Shown in pieces: positions 22,263 to 33,609 of a DNA stretch of 64,000 bases. The notes under the pieces are model-generated. The model saw nothing but the letters and a program-made list of their open reading frames with translations, searched no databases and was not told the DNA's origin. Position 1 is the stretch's first letter; each line of letters opens with the position of its first letter. Source of the DNA: Gambelia wislizenii (lineage: Eukaryota > Chordata > Lepidosauria > Squamata > Crotaphytidae). The position numbers and the translations under genes were made by a program. Location of the stretch: positions 86,025,001-86,089,000 of the forward strand of contig JAUMIR010000004.1 in the NCBI GenBank assembly GCA_030847615.1. Direction: 5' to 3'.

Positions 22263-23182
22263 GCTATTTCTAAGTAGATTATTGTAACTAATAATAATAA
22301 GTTTTAAGGCTAAAAGTGTGTTACTCTTAACATAACTAGAAGCAACTTACTACCTCCATAAATGACTAATACAAACATGTTCCTTTAAAAAAAACAAAAA
22401 CGTCCCAGGCTTTGGCCTAATTTGAACAAGGCACAAAGAAAAATGCTAACTAAACAGCAGCACCCTGGTGTTCTGAGTGACTATGCTAGTCAAATGCAAA
22501 ACCTCAGTGGAATCACCTATTCCAGACTCTGTCACTTCATTAAGCGTATGGAGGCATTGCACGTTTGAAGGCATGCTCAAGTCAAAATGTCCCTGAACAT
22601 GTTTAGGGCTGTCTGTCTGGAACCTTTCTCCCTGGTTTGCTATTTTGGCATGTGCAGAGAGAGTTTAATGGGGGTGGGAGGATGTATTCAGGCTTGCTTC
22701 AATCCCCCATGAGGACTTTACTTTACATGCCTTTGGTAAATATTTGAATAGGCTCTCAACAGCCTCTTCCCAGTGTTGTACAACAGGCAAAATGAGATTA
22801 GGGCATCAGTATTCAGTACATGGCTCACAGTCACTCTTGTTGGGCCCCTCCAGGGGGTTCACAGATGCCTTTCCCTGTCAGGGGTTCTTTTCCTCCCTGC
22901 CCCCATCCAAGCAACAATGTCATGCTGTCTCACCCATGTATCCCCTTCACCGTTTGCTCTCTCACTCTCCTTCTGCAATCTTCTCCTTTCTTTCCCACTC
23001 TCCTGTGACAAAGGAAATCTCTCCAAAGAGAGGAAATACTTCCTAAGACCTAGATACACCACTGTAGTTGAGAGTGCAGAAATATTAGAGTGGCTACAGC
23101 CATTTACCGATATGAGAGGCAATTGGGTTTGGCACTATAAAAGAATGTGGCATCAGCTGCTGAGACATGGTCCATAGACATA
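22263..23182. other. unassigned noncoding DNA
   Basis: No repeat or gene recognised. Overlapping frames at 22744-23177 are without domains. Confidence 0.5.
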
Positions 23183-23470
23183 GCATATCTTCCACTTGTC
23201 CCAATTTGGCAGGGACAGTCCCAATTAGTCCTCTGTCATCTCACTTTTTTAGCTGCCCCTAAAGTGTCCCAGTTCCTCTCCCCACACCTTTGTCAGCTTA
23301 CTTCAATTGATGTAAACTGAGTTCAAAGTGCAAAAGTAGTCAGGTAACTCCATTAACTCACCTGGGAAGAAGAGAGGAGGAAGTGGAATTGTATCCTTTC
23401 CATTAGGCTCAGACAAAAGCAAACTGCTGCAGCCTTTGTTAGCTTATGTGTTTGGCTGCACATCCCAGTT
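23183..23470 (-). repeat. repeat B, inverted copy
   Basis: Starts CATATCTTCCACTTGTCCCA, the complement of the family's right end, and contains TTGGCAGGGACAGTCCCAAT, GTGCAAAAGTAGT and AGCAAACTGCTGCAGCC in the order expected for an inverted copy of 21945-22262 and 40705-41518. Confidence 0.75.
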
Positions 23471-24692
23471 TTCATCTGTGAACTGTGGAAGGGTATGGTA
23501 TAGGGATACTATGGGGCCAGGCTGAGGGATTTAGAAGGCAGAGTTGTCCCCTATTCTCATACTACAGTACGTCAAAGTTTTGAAGCAATGCAGGGAAACA
23601 GTGGGAAATATTATTTTGAAACATAACTTCATTTCAAAAAGCAGAAATGCAGGAGACAATAGTAGGGGTTGTGTTGTTACCCAAATTGTTGAGGTCTGTG
23701 GAAATTCCATGCATGTCCAAATCTTAGTTTGCGGGATTTAGTTAGCTCAAATTGGCATGCAAGAGGTCAGGCAACTGCGAGGATCTTTTGACCAGTGTAT
23801 ACCAGTATTCACTGAATGGACTCAAGCCAGAACATACAATAAAATGGCCTTTATTGGAATTTAATCTTAACAGAATTCACATCAACACTCAAGCTTCAAG
23901 CAATCATACAAGGCTACTGAAGAAAGTAGGAAGTACTTGGATAGAGGAATAGAGTGAGAGGATTGTGGATTATACTATACCAATCCAAGGAGCAGAGATT
24001 CATGTGGAAGCAGCAACCTGGCTACACAAACTATTGTGGAAATAAGAGAGAGAGGATCTGTACACCTGGTGACACAGACTAACAGAGTGTCGGGAGGAAG
24101 GGGATCTATATGCATCTTGGTGGTGTTTTAGGGTGATATTTATATTCAAAATTTCCCTTGAAGGGATGGGATTTAGAGTGGAATACATCTCCCGGAGATT
24201 CCCAGGATTGGACAAAGGATTCTCCGGATGTCTTAATGATCATTCATGAATGAGACATTTGGGACTGAATGGGCACAGGCAACCTTCTATTGTGGACAAG
24301 GGGGAAAGAGGAAAAACCTGTTTTGCATTCACTGAGTGCTTGGCTGTCCTTGATGGGATTAGTGGATGATTCACCTCCAGGTGTTTCCAGGAAGAACTCT
24401 GACCTGGGTATGACCTGTTTAAGGATTTAGAAGAGCCCTCCCTAGGTTGTGCGTGACTCCAGCCTTGGTATTTGGGAAGTCCCTGGTTTACTTGCCAAAC
24501 AGATGGTGGACCACAGCCAGACAAATTATTAAATATGGCCAATTATGTGCTATTGAAAGGTGGGGGCTGTCAAGGTAGGTAACAGTGTATGTGATGTTGC
24601 TTGGGACACCACAAGCCAAACAGTAAGGAGGTTAGTGATGGGGAAGGGAAAATATAATGGCACTGCTGGCATGGAAAATGAAGGTGTTAAAA
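23471..24692. other. unassigned noncoding DNA
   Basis: No gene, motif or repeat recognised. Confidence 0.5.
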
Positions 24693-24827
24693 CAGTAATT
24701 CCCAAACTTTGGTCCTCCTAGTGTTTTGGACTTCATCTCCCAGAAGCCCTAGCTACTTTGGCCAACAGTCAGGAATTCTGAGAGATGAAGTCCAAAACAT
24801 CTGAAGGACCAAAGTTTGGGAAACACC
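24693..24827. mobile_element. hAT-Charlie-like fold-back MITE
   Basis: CAGTAATTCCCAAACTTTGG on the left pairs with CCAAAGTTTGGGAAACAC on the right; the interior GGACTTCATCTCCCAG / AGAGATGAAGTCC also pairs. CAGNGGTTCCCAAAC-like termini are typical of hAT elements. No matching 8-bp duplication survives. Confidence 0.7.
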
Positions 24828-24949
24828 ATGTTGGCAGCAGGTGGAAAAAAGAGCCAGGCTTGCAGTTACCAAAGGAAAAGAAGGATTGGCAATGAGTGGG
24901 GCAAAACTCTAAATAGTTTTGGGTTTGTAATATCTTCGAGTTTCTAATA

Positions 24950-25196
24950 TCAGCATAGTGCAGTGGTTTAAGCAGTGAACTAGGACTCTGGCGACCAGGG
25001 TTCGAATCCCCTCTTGGCCATGGAAACCCACTGGGCAACTCACACACTCTAAGCCTCAAAGGAAGGTAATGGCAAACCCCCGTCTGAAAAAAATCTTGCC
25101 AAGAAACCCCCATGATAGGTTCCCGTTAAGTTTGCCATAAGTTGGAAACAACTTGAAGGCACACAACAACCAACAACAACAACAAATGTGGGGCTG
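24950..25196 (+). mobile_element. squamate tRNA-derived SINE, near full length
   Basis: Pol III A-box region GTGCAGTGGTTTAAGC and B box GGTTCGAATCCC (25000-25011) are both readable. The body has CCATGGAAACCCACTGGG, then the BovB-like 3' region AAGTTGGAAACAACTTGAAG and a (CAA)n tail. This is the arrangement of Sauria-type SINEs, which are mobilised by BovB LINEs. Confidence 0.85.
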
Positions 25197-25359
25197 GGAA
25201 AATGCATGCAATCAAGGAGCATGGGCAATTAGGGGCTGTGCAGAGTACCAGAGGTTATTTTGACCACTTAGTTGCAGAAGAGTCTCATATGTGTGCAAGC
25301 ATAGAATTTTGCCCATTCTTCATAAAATATTTTGTAACATTTGAAGCTGTTCCTTTTTC

Positions 25360-25510
25360 TAACAAGCTTGGAGTGTTGTTTTGTCTCCCAACAACACTAC
25401 AAGGTAGACTAACCAGGACTACCCAGTGCTTTTCATATCTGATTGGAGATTTGAAGCCCAGATTACCCAGCCCCATAGTCTACATTTCTGCCATTGTACC
25501 ATATCAGCTA
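25360..25510 (-). repeat. MIR-like fragment
   Basis: GGAGATTTGAAGCCCAGATTACCC followed by TCTACATTTCTGCCATTGTACC resembles the reverse complement of a MIR tRNA head. Diverged. Confidence 0.45.
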
Positions 25511-25639
25511 TATAGCACCAACTTCGAGGGGTTTCAGGGAGCTTGTACACAAAACTCCCAGTGACCCTCTCTAAACGGCTACCTTTTTGCTTGTTCTCTC
25601 CCTCTGGGCCCAATCTGCACAGCCACACACCAATCAATC

Positions 25640-26880
25640 AAACACTTTATTAATAACCCACTTTCCCCCCAATAATCAACCTCAGGACATCTTACAGATT
25701 AAAAGAAATACAAATAAAATCACATGCAGCTGAAAACATACACAAATCAAGGATAAAATAGTATTAAACTATCCATAAAATTAAAACTATTTAAAACATA
25801 GAGTAAAAGTAGCACAGCACACTAAGGACTTTATCAGACGAGGCCAATATCGCTTTAAAAACCCATGTCGTTTAGGACATGACAAAAGCAGAAGAGGGGA
25901 AATTATCAGATGTTCTCGTCGCTTACCCATTCCTGCTGCATCGCACGTGCACAAATGAGGTGTCACTTTATCGATGGGCTAAGCCATCAATAAAAAGTCA
26001 CACCTCATTCACGCCAGTGCAATTCAGCGGGAACAGGTAAGCAACAACGTTGTCTGATAATTTCAGCCATTTGTGCTATTGTCCCATCCTAACGCTGCAA
26101 TTTTTGCCACGTCTGATAAAGTCTTAAAACATAAAACAATCCATTCTCAAATGCCTGTGGGAACAGGAAGGTCTTCATCTCCTGATAGAAATACAGCAAA
26201 GAACTAGCCTAGCTTTCATAGGAAGGGAGTTCCAGTGTCTGGGAGCTGCCACAGAGAAGGCCCTCTCCCAAATTCCCACCCAATGTGCCTATGAAGGCTC
26301 TGGGATCTAAAGAAGTGCCTCTCCCAATGATCTGAGAACCTGGGCAGCCTCATACAGCTTAGACCCAAGCTGTCTAGGGCCTCATAGATCACAACCATCA
26401 CTTTGGATTAGCATCATAAACAGAGAGGCAGCCAGTGGGCCTGTTGTAACAAGAGAGTTGTATGATCTGTATAACCAGCCTCAGTTAGCCAACTGGTTTT
26501 AGCTCTTTGAACCAGGTAAAGTTTCTGGACATTCTACAAAGGCAGTCTCATATACAGGGGATTACAGTAATCCAAACAGGATGTAATTAAGGCATGTGTC
26601 ACTATGGCCAAGTTAGATGCCCCAAAGAAAGGATGCATTTGTGCACTAATTTTAATTGTGCATATGCACTCCTAGCCACTGGTGAAACTTGAGCATCTAT
26701 GTTCAATGTTGAGTCCAGGAGTAAAACTACTGTAAACTGCAAAGTCCTGTTTTTTGACAGAGTGTACCCCATCCAGCATAGGATCAATTCCTATTCCCTG
26801 ATCTGCCTTATAGTGACCAGGAGCACTTCTGTCTTGTCTGGATTAAGCTTCTGCTTGTTTTGTGTTTATTCAGCCCATGA
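25640..26880 (-). mobile_element. L2-like LINE C-terminus and 3' UTR
   Basis: Reverse-strand frames give LLDSTLNIDAQVSPVARSAY (26602-26787), MVVIYEALDSLGLSCM and GPSLWQLPDTGTPF (26216-26401), then QEMKTFLFPQAFEN near 26150-26190. These match the usual L2-like endings 'LGVLLDSSLSLEAQVxAVARSAFAQL', 'ALHGLGPxYL' and 'xxMKTFLFRQAF'. The 3' UTR continues to about 25640 and is split by a MITE at 25826-26124. Confidence 0.8.
25826..26124. mobile_element. CTTTATCAGACG-type MITE, 299 bp
   Basis: GGACTTTATCAGACGAGGC and GCCACGTCTGATAAAGTCT are inverted ends, with the 3-bp duplication TAA at 25823-25825 and 26125-26127. The centre is a second nested palindrome: CAAATGAGGTGTCACTTT against AAAAGTCACACCTCATTC. 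Inserted in an L2-like 3' UTR. Confidence 0.85.
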
Positions 26881-26883
26881 CTG

Positions 26884-27072
26884 TCAACATTAGGAACAGC
26901 TTAGAGCTGTTCAATGGAATACATTGCCTCAAAGTGTGGTGGAGTCTTCTTCTTTGGAGGTTTTTAAACAGAGGCTGGGTAGCCATCTGTCAGATTTGTT
27001 TCAATTGTGTATTCTTGCATGGCAGGGTGTTGGGCCGGATGGCCCTTGTGGTCTCTTCCAGTTCTCTGAATC
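26884..27072 (+). repeat. CR1 3' end
   Basis: GAGCTGTTCAATGGAATACA, GGTTTTTAAACAGAGGCTGG and GGATGGCCCTTGTGGTCTC encode and follow the conserved AVQWNxLPQSVVESSSLEVFKQR block. Confidence 0.8.
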
Positions 27073-27685
27073 TACTGCAACTCTACCTTTCAATCACCTA
27101 AGGTTTACTTGCTGCACACAGACTATTCTGGTGGGGATACTCCATCTCATCCAACCAGGTCTCTGTAAATACAAACAAAGTTGCCATGTCCATTCAAGAT
27201 CAAGTCTTGGATGGCAGTTGTTTTACCATCCACCAATCTGGCTTTGAGAAGCCTGGAGAGCAGCAACATGGAGAGAAGGCAAGCTGAGGATGCTATTCCA
27301 CTTCAGTCCTGTCACAGATTACAAACTCAGAAGTAAATAGCCAGCAATGGCATGAAGCAGCAAGGCCAAGAGGCTACCAGTGGGCTGCCTGCTAGGCAAT
27401 GCTGCCTTGTTAGAGTCATCCTGTCCCTTGCCATCAGCTTCCGGTCTTTGATACTTGCATGGCATGCATAATTTCAACAAGTGCAAGTTTTCTGTGGAAT
27501 GAGGACTGAGTGATAAAATAATCCATACTTGTGAAGTTTCGGCCTGCTTTGTACTTGTTAGGAATGAGCAGCCCTACCTACCACAATCAATTGTTTTAAA
27601 TTTTGAGAGAAATGCTCCTACAGCTTAGTGTGTCATGCATCTGTTGAATTTCTTCCTGCCATGAAAGGCCTCCCCTTCCCCCTTG
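27073..27685. other. unassigned noncoding DNA
   Basis: No gene or repeat identified with confidence. Confidence 0.5.
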
Positions 27686-27949
27686 CTAACTTTATTCTAG
27701 GAGCATTCAGTGGCATTATTATACTTATCACATGTCGCTATAATCATGCCAAAGAAGCGCCATGGAGTTATTGCACGACCTCCACTAATGCTTCAAGAAT
27801 GGGACTTTACTTCCATGATTTAGCATGGGTGAGATTTCTGCAGTTCTCTTGAAAAGACACAAGTGCACTTAAAAACACCAAAAAACCCTTAATTGGCAAA
27901 GTAAATGAACACACAAACACATAGGAGATTATGAGATGTGACTAATGTA

Positions 27950-28559
27950 CAGTTGTCCCTTCACATTTGCAGCTTTGATATTCATGGTTTTGATTATTCG
28001 CAGTTTGAGAGGTTACCCCCCCCCCCACTGTGCTTGCCTGGGTCTTCACTTCCCTTGGAAAGGGAGCGAAGACCCAGGCAAGTGCGAGGGGTGAGGCAAA
28101 GCCTCTTAAATCACCCCTCTGCTGGGCCTTCTCTCCCTTTGTGGGGAGAGTAAAAGCCCAGCAGACAGCCGGTTTGAGAGGTTGTCCCTCACCCCCCCTC
28201 CCCGCTCTTCCCTGGGTCTTCGCTTCCCTTGGAGTGAAGACCCAGACAGCCTCTTAAATCACCCCTCTGCTGGACTTTCGCTCCCTTTGTGGGGAGAGCA
28301 AAAGCCCAGCAGGCGCCTGTTTCAGAGGTTTTCCCTCACCCCCGCCCTTGCCTGGGTCTTTGTTTCCCTTGGAAAGGGAGCGAAGACCCAGGCAAGCACA
28401 GGGGGTGAGGCAAAGCTTCTTAAATCGCCCCTCTGCTGGGCCTTTGCTCCCTTTGCGGGGGAAGCGAAGGCCCAGGAGAGGGCTGATTGTTATTCGCAGT
28501 TTTTTTACATTCGCGGGGGTCTGGCGGCCCTAATCCCCGCAAATGTGAAGGGACGACTA
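27950..28559 (+). mobile_element. Tigger-like MITE with expanded GC-rich interior
   Basis: Starts CAGTTGTCCCTTCACATTTG, ends AATGTGAAGGGACGACTA, flanked by TA (27948-27949, 28560-28561). The GTTTTGATTATTCGCAGTTT near the left mirrors GATTGTTATTCGCAGTTTTT near the right. The interior is a three-unit tandem array. Confidence 0.85.
28004..28490. repeat. three tandem ~150-170 bp units
   Basis: Units begin TTTGAGAGGTT at 28004 and 28173, and TTTCAGAGGTT at 28320. Each holds CCTGGGTCTTCRCTTCCCTTGG, its partial complement GAAGACCCAGRCA, and a CCCCTCTGCTGGGC / GCCCAGCAG pair, so every unit folds back on itself. Frames crossing the array (28030-28562) are repeats of one another and not genes. Confidence 0.9.
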
Positions 28560-28879
28560 TAGTGCCAGAATAATGACAGCGGAACACATGACATCATCCT
28601 TTTGTGTTCCACTGTCATTATTCTGGTGTTTCTTTTCATTGATGGGCTGAGCCATGAATAGATTGTCCACCCTGTTTTGGTGATGGCATTGCCACCATGT
28701 GAAACCTCAGGCCATTTAACTCATGTGAATGCAGTGTCAATGGCTGGTCTGGTGTGAACACTTCTGGGTGAGATTGCAACATCTAGGTAAGTGACACACT
28801 TTTTAAAACCTTCCCTGGTTTACTTGGAAGTTTTAAAGTGTGTGTATGTGCTTTTTGTAAGTTTTTGTGTTTTATTTTT

Positions 28880-29262
28880 TAGCCTGGAAAAAAACCTGGA
28901 AAAAAGACGGTTAAGAGGCGATATGATAGCCCTGTTTAAGTATTTGAAGGGGTGTCACGTTCAGGATGGAGCAGGCTTGTTTTCTGCTGCACCAGAGACT
29001 GGAACACGGAGCAATGGATGCAAGCTCCAGGAACAGAGATTCCACCTCAACATTAGGAGGAACTTTCTGACAGTAAGAGCTGTTCAGCAGTGGAACACGC
29101 TCCCTCGGAGCGTGGTGGGGTCTCCTTCCTTGGAGGTCTTTAAACAGAGGCTGGATGGCCATCTGTTGGGGATGCTTTGATCGTGATTTCCTGCGTGGCA
29201 GGGAGTTGGACTGGATGGCCCTCGTGGTCTCTTCCAACTCTACAATTCTATGATTCTATGAT
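28880..29262 (+). mobile_element. CR1 3' fragment
   Basis: Encodes LEKRRLRGDMIALFKYLKG, NIRRNFLTVRAVQQWNTLPR and VGSPSLEVFKQRLDGHLLGM in one frame (28791-29180), followed by the ATTCTATGATTCTATGAT end. High similarity to 17667-18130 and no internal stop suggest a fairly young copy. Confidence 0.9.
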
Positions 29263-29934
29263 TTTTTATTTTATTTTTGAATTTCTCGCGCGATGAAGGG
29301 ATTTCAAAGGACGAAGTGAATAGGGCTTTGTTCACTTCCTCTTCATTGCTGGAGAAGCCTTCTGCTGGGATTAGGGGTAAATGCAGTGGGGGATGTTCTA
29401 TTGCCGGCATAAAAATGGATTTTTTTATGCCAGCAAAAGAACGCGTAAAGGGGATCGTCTGATAAAGTCCTAAAACAAACTTAAAAACATGCAAACCAGG
29501 ACAGTTCATGAAAAGAGCATCCTGTGGATAGTTTTCATGTTTTCACCTGGATGTTTTCTCACCGGGAATGGGGAGGGGGGAAAGAGGACCACTCATTCAT
29601 GCTGTAATCTCGTGATTGCAGCGGGACGTGTTTTCGCACACTCTTCAAAACTGCGAAAAGAGCAATGCTGAGGGATAGGATCAGCTTTTCCCATCAGTAA
29701 AAAGCAATGCCTTATTCATGGCTGGAGCACAGATTGACCACACAAACATGACAATGTCATACGATAGCAAGAACCATTTGTGCTACCGTAATGTCATAAT
29801 CATGCAATTTTTGCCACGTCTGATAAAGTCCCCAGTGTGTCTGGCTGGGAAGCATAACCCAAACAGATAACTAGCAAGATCATCAAAGCAAAGTGCTGGG
29901 TTTAGAAGATGAGATTTTCAGTCAGGTGAGCCAA

Positions 29935-30526
29935 GGGGCTCAGCTAGACGGGAGAATTAATAGCAAAAAATAGCACCTTACCTCTCTATCACTGCAGTGT
30001 TTATTTATGCCCACAACTCATTCGCAAGATTGTTGCCATTAGCCAAGTTTGCAGTTCACACGGAGCATACCCCCGCGAAAAGATGGTGGCCGCAAGTGAA
30101 TTGCCTGCTGAAAACCTTCCTCCATTCCCACCACTTTTTTTCCTAACTGAAATGACAGATGCAGAAGAGTGATTTTCTGCTTTAAAAACTTTTTTTTGCT
30201 CTGTTGCTTGAACGATCACCCAGAATAAAAATGGCGGCTCCAGCCGCTTTGTCCCTTGGAAGCCCACCCCCACCGAAGTCCGACCAATCACGTTTGACTT
30301 CTTTGATGTGCCCCTATCCAAAATGGTTGTTCAGATGTGCAGTCAAACACATTTTCACATACTTTTAAAAAAATATCACAAGAAACAGCAAATGCTGTTA
30401 TCGTGAACTATTTGGAGTTTTCAGCCCCCCTATTCCCAATATGGCGAATCCCAGCAGGAGCTCATCTGAACAAAAGGTATTCTGCCTGCATTCTTTGTGG
30501 ATATTTTTTGTCGTCTAAACAACCCC
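29935..30526 (-). mobile_element. family A MITE, inverted copy, 592 bp
   Basis: Left GGGGCTCAGCTAGACGGGAG, right TCGTCTAAACAACCCC. Its right 120 bp are the reverse complement of the start of 2716-3323 (CAGGCAGAATACCTTT, GAGCTCCTGCTGGGATTC blocks). Contains CCAATCACG and AAAATGGCGGCTCC, the latter CpG-rich. No ORF of interest. Confidence 0.8.
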
Positions 30527-30700
30527 AAGGTTTTCCTAACAACAGATAAGGCATCCTGGGGAACCTTACAGGTAGATCTCTCAGGATACTCTATGTGGGC
30601 CAGGGAAAGCCAGTCAACCACTATGGTAGACCTCAAGGAAACTGAGACAGCCTGTGTAAAGAGTAGACAGGCTGTATTTGACTACTTTATCCATGGATGT

Positions 30701-30910
30701 TGACATAGTGCAGAAATAATGCAGTTTGACACCGCTTTAACTATCATGGCTCCATCCTATGGAATCCTAGGATTTGTCATTTGCTGTGGCACCAGAGCTC
30801 TCTGACAAAGAAGGCTAAATATCTCACCAAACTACAAATCCCGGAATTCAATAACATTGGGCCATGGCAGTTAAAGTAGTGTCAAACTGCATTATTTCTG
30901 CAGTATGTCA
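30701..30910. mobile_element. 210-bp fold-back MITE
   Basis: TGACATAGTGCAGAAATAAT and ATTATTTCTGCAGTATGTCA are near-perfect inverted ends; inner arms GGAATCCTAGGATTTGTC and CAAATCCCGGAATTC also pair. A second copy starts at 63814 and runs off the window. Superfamily not settled. Confidence 0.75.
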
Positions 30911-31633
30911 GCAGCCATTATGACAAGATCTGAAATGTGTGCAGCTTGTACAATCAGTAGTCTGAGAAATGAAAAATGTGATGTTGAGAATCAGGGTGGT
31001 TAGCTGGAATTAGAAGATAACACATTAAAATGTCTTGATATGATGTACAATAATTATTATTTTCCCACAAAACAGTGCAGCCTGGGGCTGGGAGGTTATT
31101 GAAAATAAACATGTAACTTTTTTCCTCATCCAGGTTCACAGACCCCAGGTTATGAAGCACTGCTCTATGGCCAAAGCTAAACAAGTGTCCAGTCTAGCAA
31201 ATTTAAGGCCTATTTTTTTTCAGTAAGGTCAATAGCTACAAAGCAATCACACCTGAGGAATCATCTGTATCTGAAAATGCTAAAGCTAAGGCACATTTCA
31301 GATAAAAGGAAGATAGCACTTCATGTTAGAAATGGAACAATTCAAGGTACAGTCGATTGAAAGCTTAAACCTGATGAAAAATACAGTCCAAAGTACATTC
31401 AATTGAAGGCTTAAATCTGCTGGAAATTTTTGCATTAAAATCACTAAGTGATACTATTACAGATAAGGAAAAGAGATGATGTATTTTAGTAATAGATCCT
31501 AACCATGCTGTTCTAGGAACATCTGAAACTTTTGCTTCCATTTCTCACTAGACTTAGTTTGCAATTTCACCCTTACATCCCCAGACCATGGTTAATCTTA
31601 ACTACAGTCTATTCAAAATAAGCCAACTTTCCT
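30911..31633. other. unassigned noncoding DNA
   Basis: Two short diverged direct repeats around 31340-31430 (CGATTGAAAGCTTAAACCTG and CAATTGAAGGCTTAAATCTG). No gene. Confidence 0.5.
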
Positions 31634-31890
31634 AGAATCATAGAGTTGGAAGAGACCACAAGGGCCATCCAGTTCAACCCCCTGCTGGCTGCCATGCAGG
31701 AACACACAATCAAAGCACACCCGACAAATGTCCATCCGGCTTCTGTTTAAAAAGCTCCAAAGATGGAGACTCCACCACACTCCGAGGGAGTGCGTTCCAC
31801 TGTCAAACAGCCCTTACCATCAGGAGGTTCTTCCTAATGTTTAGGTGGAATCTCTTTTCCTGTAGTTTGAATCCATTGCTCATGACTTTA
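31634..31890 (-). repeat. CR1 3' end, inverted
   Basis: TAGAATCATAGAGTTGGAAGA on the left, then the complement of the SLEVFKQR and NFLTVRAV blocks (TTTAAAAAGCTCCAAAGATGG). Confidence 0.85.
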
Positions 31891-31985
31891 AATCATGAGT
31901 TATGAAGCTGGCTTCTTTTAAATAATCTATAGTAAGCAACAACAATTTAGATTTCAGATAACAAGCTAAATGGCATTAAATCATA

Positions 31986-32259
31986 GGAGATTATCAGATG
32001 CTTCAAAAATCCCACAAAAAACCTGCGAGGATGACATCACTGTACCATGCAGTTTTGCATGTGTTGTCATCCTCGCGTGCTGCCTCTGTGCAGACTCTGT
32101 GCTGCTGTGGAGAATAATGGAATGGAAGTTCCCACCAATGAAAAGCGACTGTTTATTCTCCACTGCAGCACAGAGTCTGCGAGGATGGCGACACATGAAA
32201 AACCGCATGGTATGGTGACATCATCCTTGCAGGCTTTCAGCCTGCATCTGATAATCTTT
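31986..32259. mobile_element. GGAGATTATCAG-type MITE, 274 bp
   Basis: GGAGATTATCAGATGCTTC and GCATCTGATAATCTTT form TIRs. Long inner arms GAGGATGACATCACTGTACC / GGTATGGTGACATCATCC and GCAGACTCTGTGCTGCTGTGG / CCACTGCAGCACAGAGTCTG make most of it a hairpin. The flanking triplets (ATA, TAA) no longer match. Confidence 0.75.
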
Positions 32260-33367
32260 TAAGCACAAGATTTTCTAATTGACAATGGCATGGTTGTGTG
32301 GAGACAATCAACAAAAACAGAAACAAAAAATTCCCTATTTCACACCAGTTTCCTGTGACCTTGTCTTTTTTTTTGCATACAGATTGTGGGGAAAGTAACA
32401 GCTAAACCATACTACCTATAAGAAAATAAGCAATTAAGAAAATTAGTAATTAAGAGAACTATCAGTGTGTGTGTTTTTTGAGGGGGGTATCACACTATAA
32501 TCTGGACAGAAGGCAAATGTTTTCTATCTTCTTACAGGAACAACTGCTACAGCTACTATTGGCATCCGTGCTATTAAAAACATAGAAAGAAAGTAGAAGG
32601 GCATATTGATCCACAACCATCCACTTCTGGCTTTAAAAATCACATACTCTTGGCTTATTGATGGGGGTTTGGATCGGAGTATTGCTGATGTGAAGTGAGA
32701 GTTGGGTTGGGTATGGTTAAATGCATAAAGTTTTTTGTTTAGGCTTCACTACTATGTATGTGTATTTCTTTTTCAGTCATTTCACTCCCTTTCAGTGAAT
32801 GGGTGAGAAATGGGGTTTTCAAAGAAACTATTTTCTTCAGCTGTGTCTTCTCTCTCAAGCTCAAAAGAGGGACTGCAGGGAATGAAATCATGGGTGGGAT
32901 TTTTTGCCTACATTTGGGTAGTGTTTTTAGTGCAGTAGTGTAGCATAAATTTAGGTTAGAATTAAAGAAAACACCATAATTTCCACATAAATTTCAACAA
33001 AATGCAATTAATGTAATATTTTAAAGGATTTTTTGGAGCATGAAATGTAATGGCATTTTCCCACTAATTTAATTATCTCTGGCTATAGCTAATAACTCTT
33101 AGAATTCAAGTACCCCAGTATCAATGGACTTGTCTACACAGGCAAAAACCCTATACTCACCCCATATTCGTGGCACAATTGACACACAACATTTTTGATT
33201 ATTCACATCTTCACTGGGGTTTTTGCAGGAAACACTGCATCTGGAGGTTTTGTGGTTTGCTCCACATTTGAGGGGGAAAACCCAGTTTTTTTGGCCATGG
33301 CAGCCAAGGATTGGCTTCATAGCAAAGCCAGGGCAAGACTTCCAGTGGTCAGGACTTCATTCTGGAA
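32260..33367. other. unassigned noncoding DNA
   Basis: No gene recognised. 33125-33300 has a faint resemblance to family A (TTGTCTACACAGGCAAAAAC) but I could not confirm it. Confidence 0.45.
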
Positions 33368-33375
33368 CTTTCATT

Positions 33376-33601
33376 CAGGGCCGGTTTAAGGCACTGGCTG
33401 CATCAGCATCCGCAGGGGGCCCTGTCATTGTGGGGGCCCCCATATTAACCCCCTCCTGCAAAAACATTATTAGTAATAATCTGAATATCCTGTACTGTGA
33501 ATAGCTTAGGTTGAGTTAGGGTACGCTGACCTGAGATAAACATATGGGCCCCCCAAAATAAAGCATTGCTGGGGGGTCCAAAATTCCTTAAACCGGTCCT
33601 G
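33376..33601. mobile_element. hAT MITE with perfect 8-bp target duplication
   Basis: Ends CAGGGCCGGTTTAAGG and CCTTAAACCGGTCCTG; CTTTCATT flanks both sides (33368-33375, 33602-33609). CAGGGCCGG-type termini plus an 8-bp duplication define a hAT element. Interior contains GGGGGCCC tracts in inverted arrangement and no ORF. Confidence 0.93.
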
Positions 33602-33609
33602 CTTTCATT

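Larger units (their letters stand above)
27924..29470. mobile_element. MITE nested in MITE, itself carrying two insertions
   Basis: Left end GGAGATTATGAGATGTG, right end TCGTCTGATAAAGTCC. The left terminus is of the GGAGATTATCAG kind and the right of the GGACTTTATCAG kind, both variants of one motif. Inside it are a Tigger-like MITE (27950-28559) and a CR1 (28880-29262). A palindrome CAGAATAATGACAG / CTGTCATTATTCTG lies at 28566-28627. Confidence 0.65.
27686..29831 (-). mobile_element. CTTTATCAGACG-type MITE, split host of a nest
   Basis: Two separated parts make one inverted MITE of the 5792/44001 type: 29471-29831 (ending GCCACGTCTGATAAAGTCC) corresponds to its first ~360 bp, and 27686-27923 (for example CAAAGTAAATGAACACACAAA) to the rest. 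The 1.5 kb between them is a younger insertion. Confidence 0.7.

Noticed and set aside
24950..25196. tRNA gene suggested by A and B box
   Set aside because: No complete cloverleaf, and a SINE body and (CAA)n tail follow; it is a SINE.
27950..28559. CRISPR-like array
   Set aside because: Units are 150-170 bp, contiguous without spacers, and enclosed by transposon TIRs in vertebrate DNA.
28030..28562. Overlapping forward ORFs with repeated LPLERERRPRQ/PSAGPSLPLWGE words
   Set aside because: Translation of a three-unit DNA tandem repeat inside a Tigger-like MITE.
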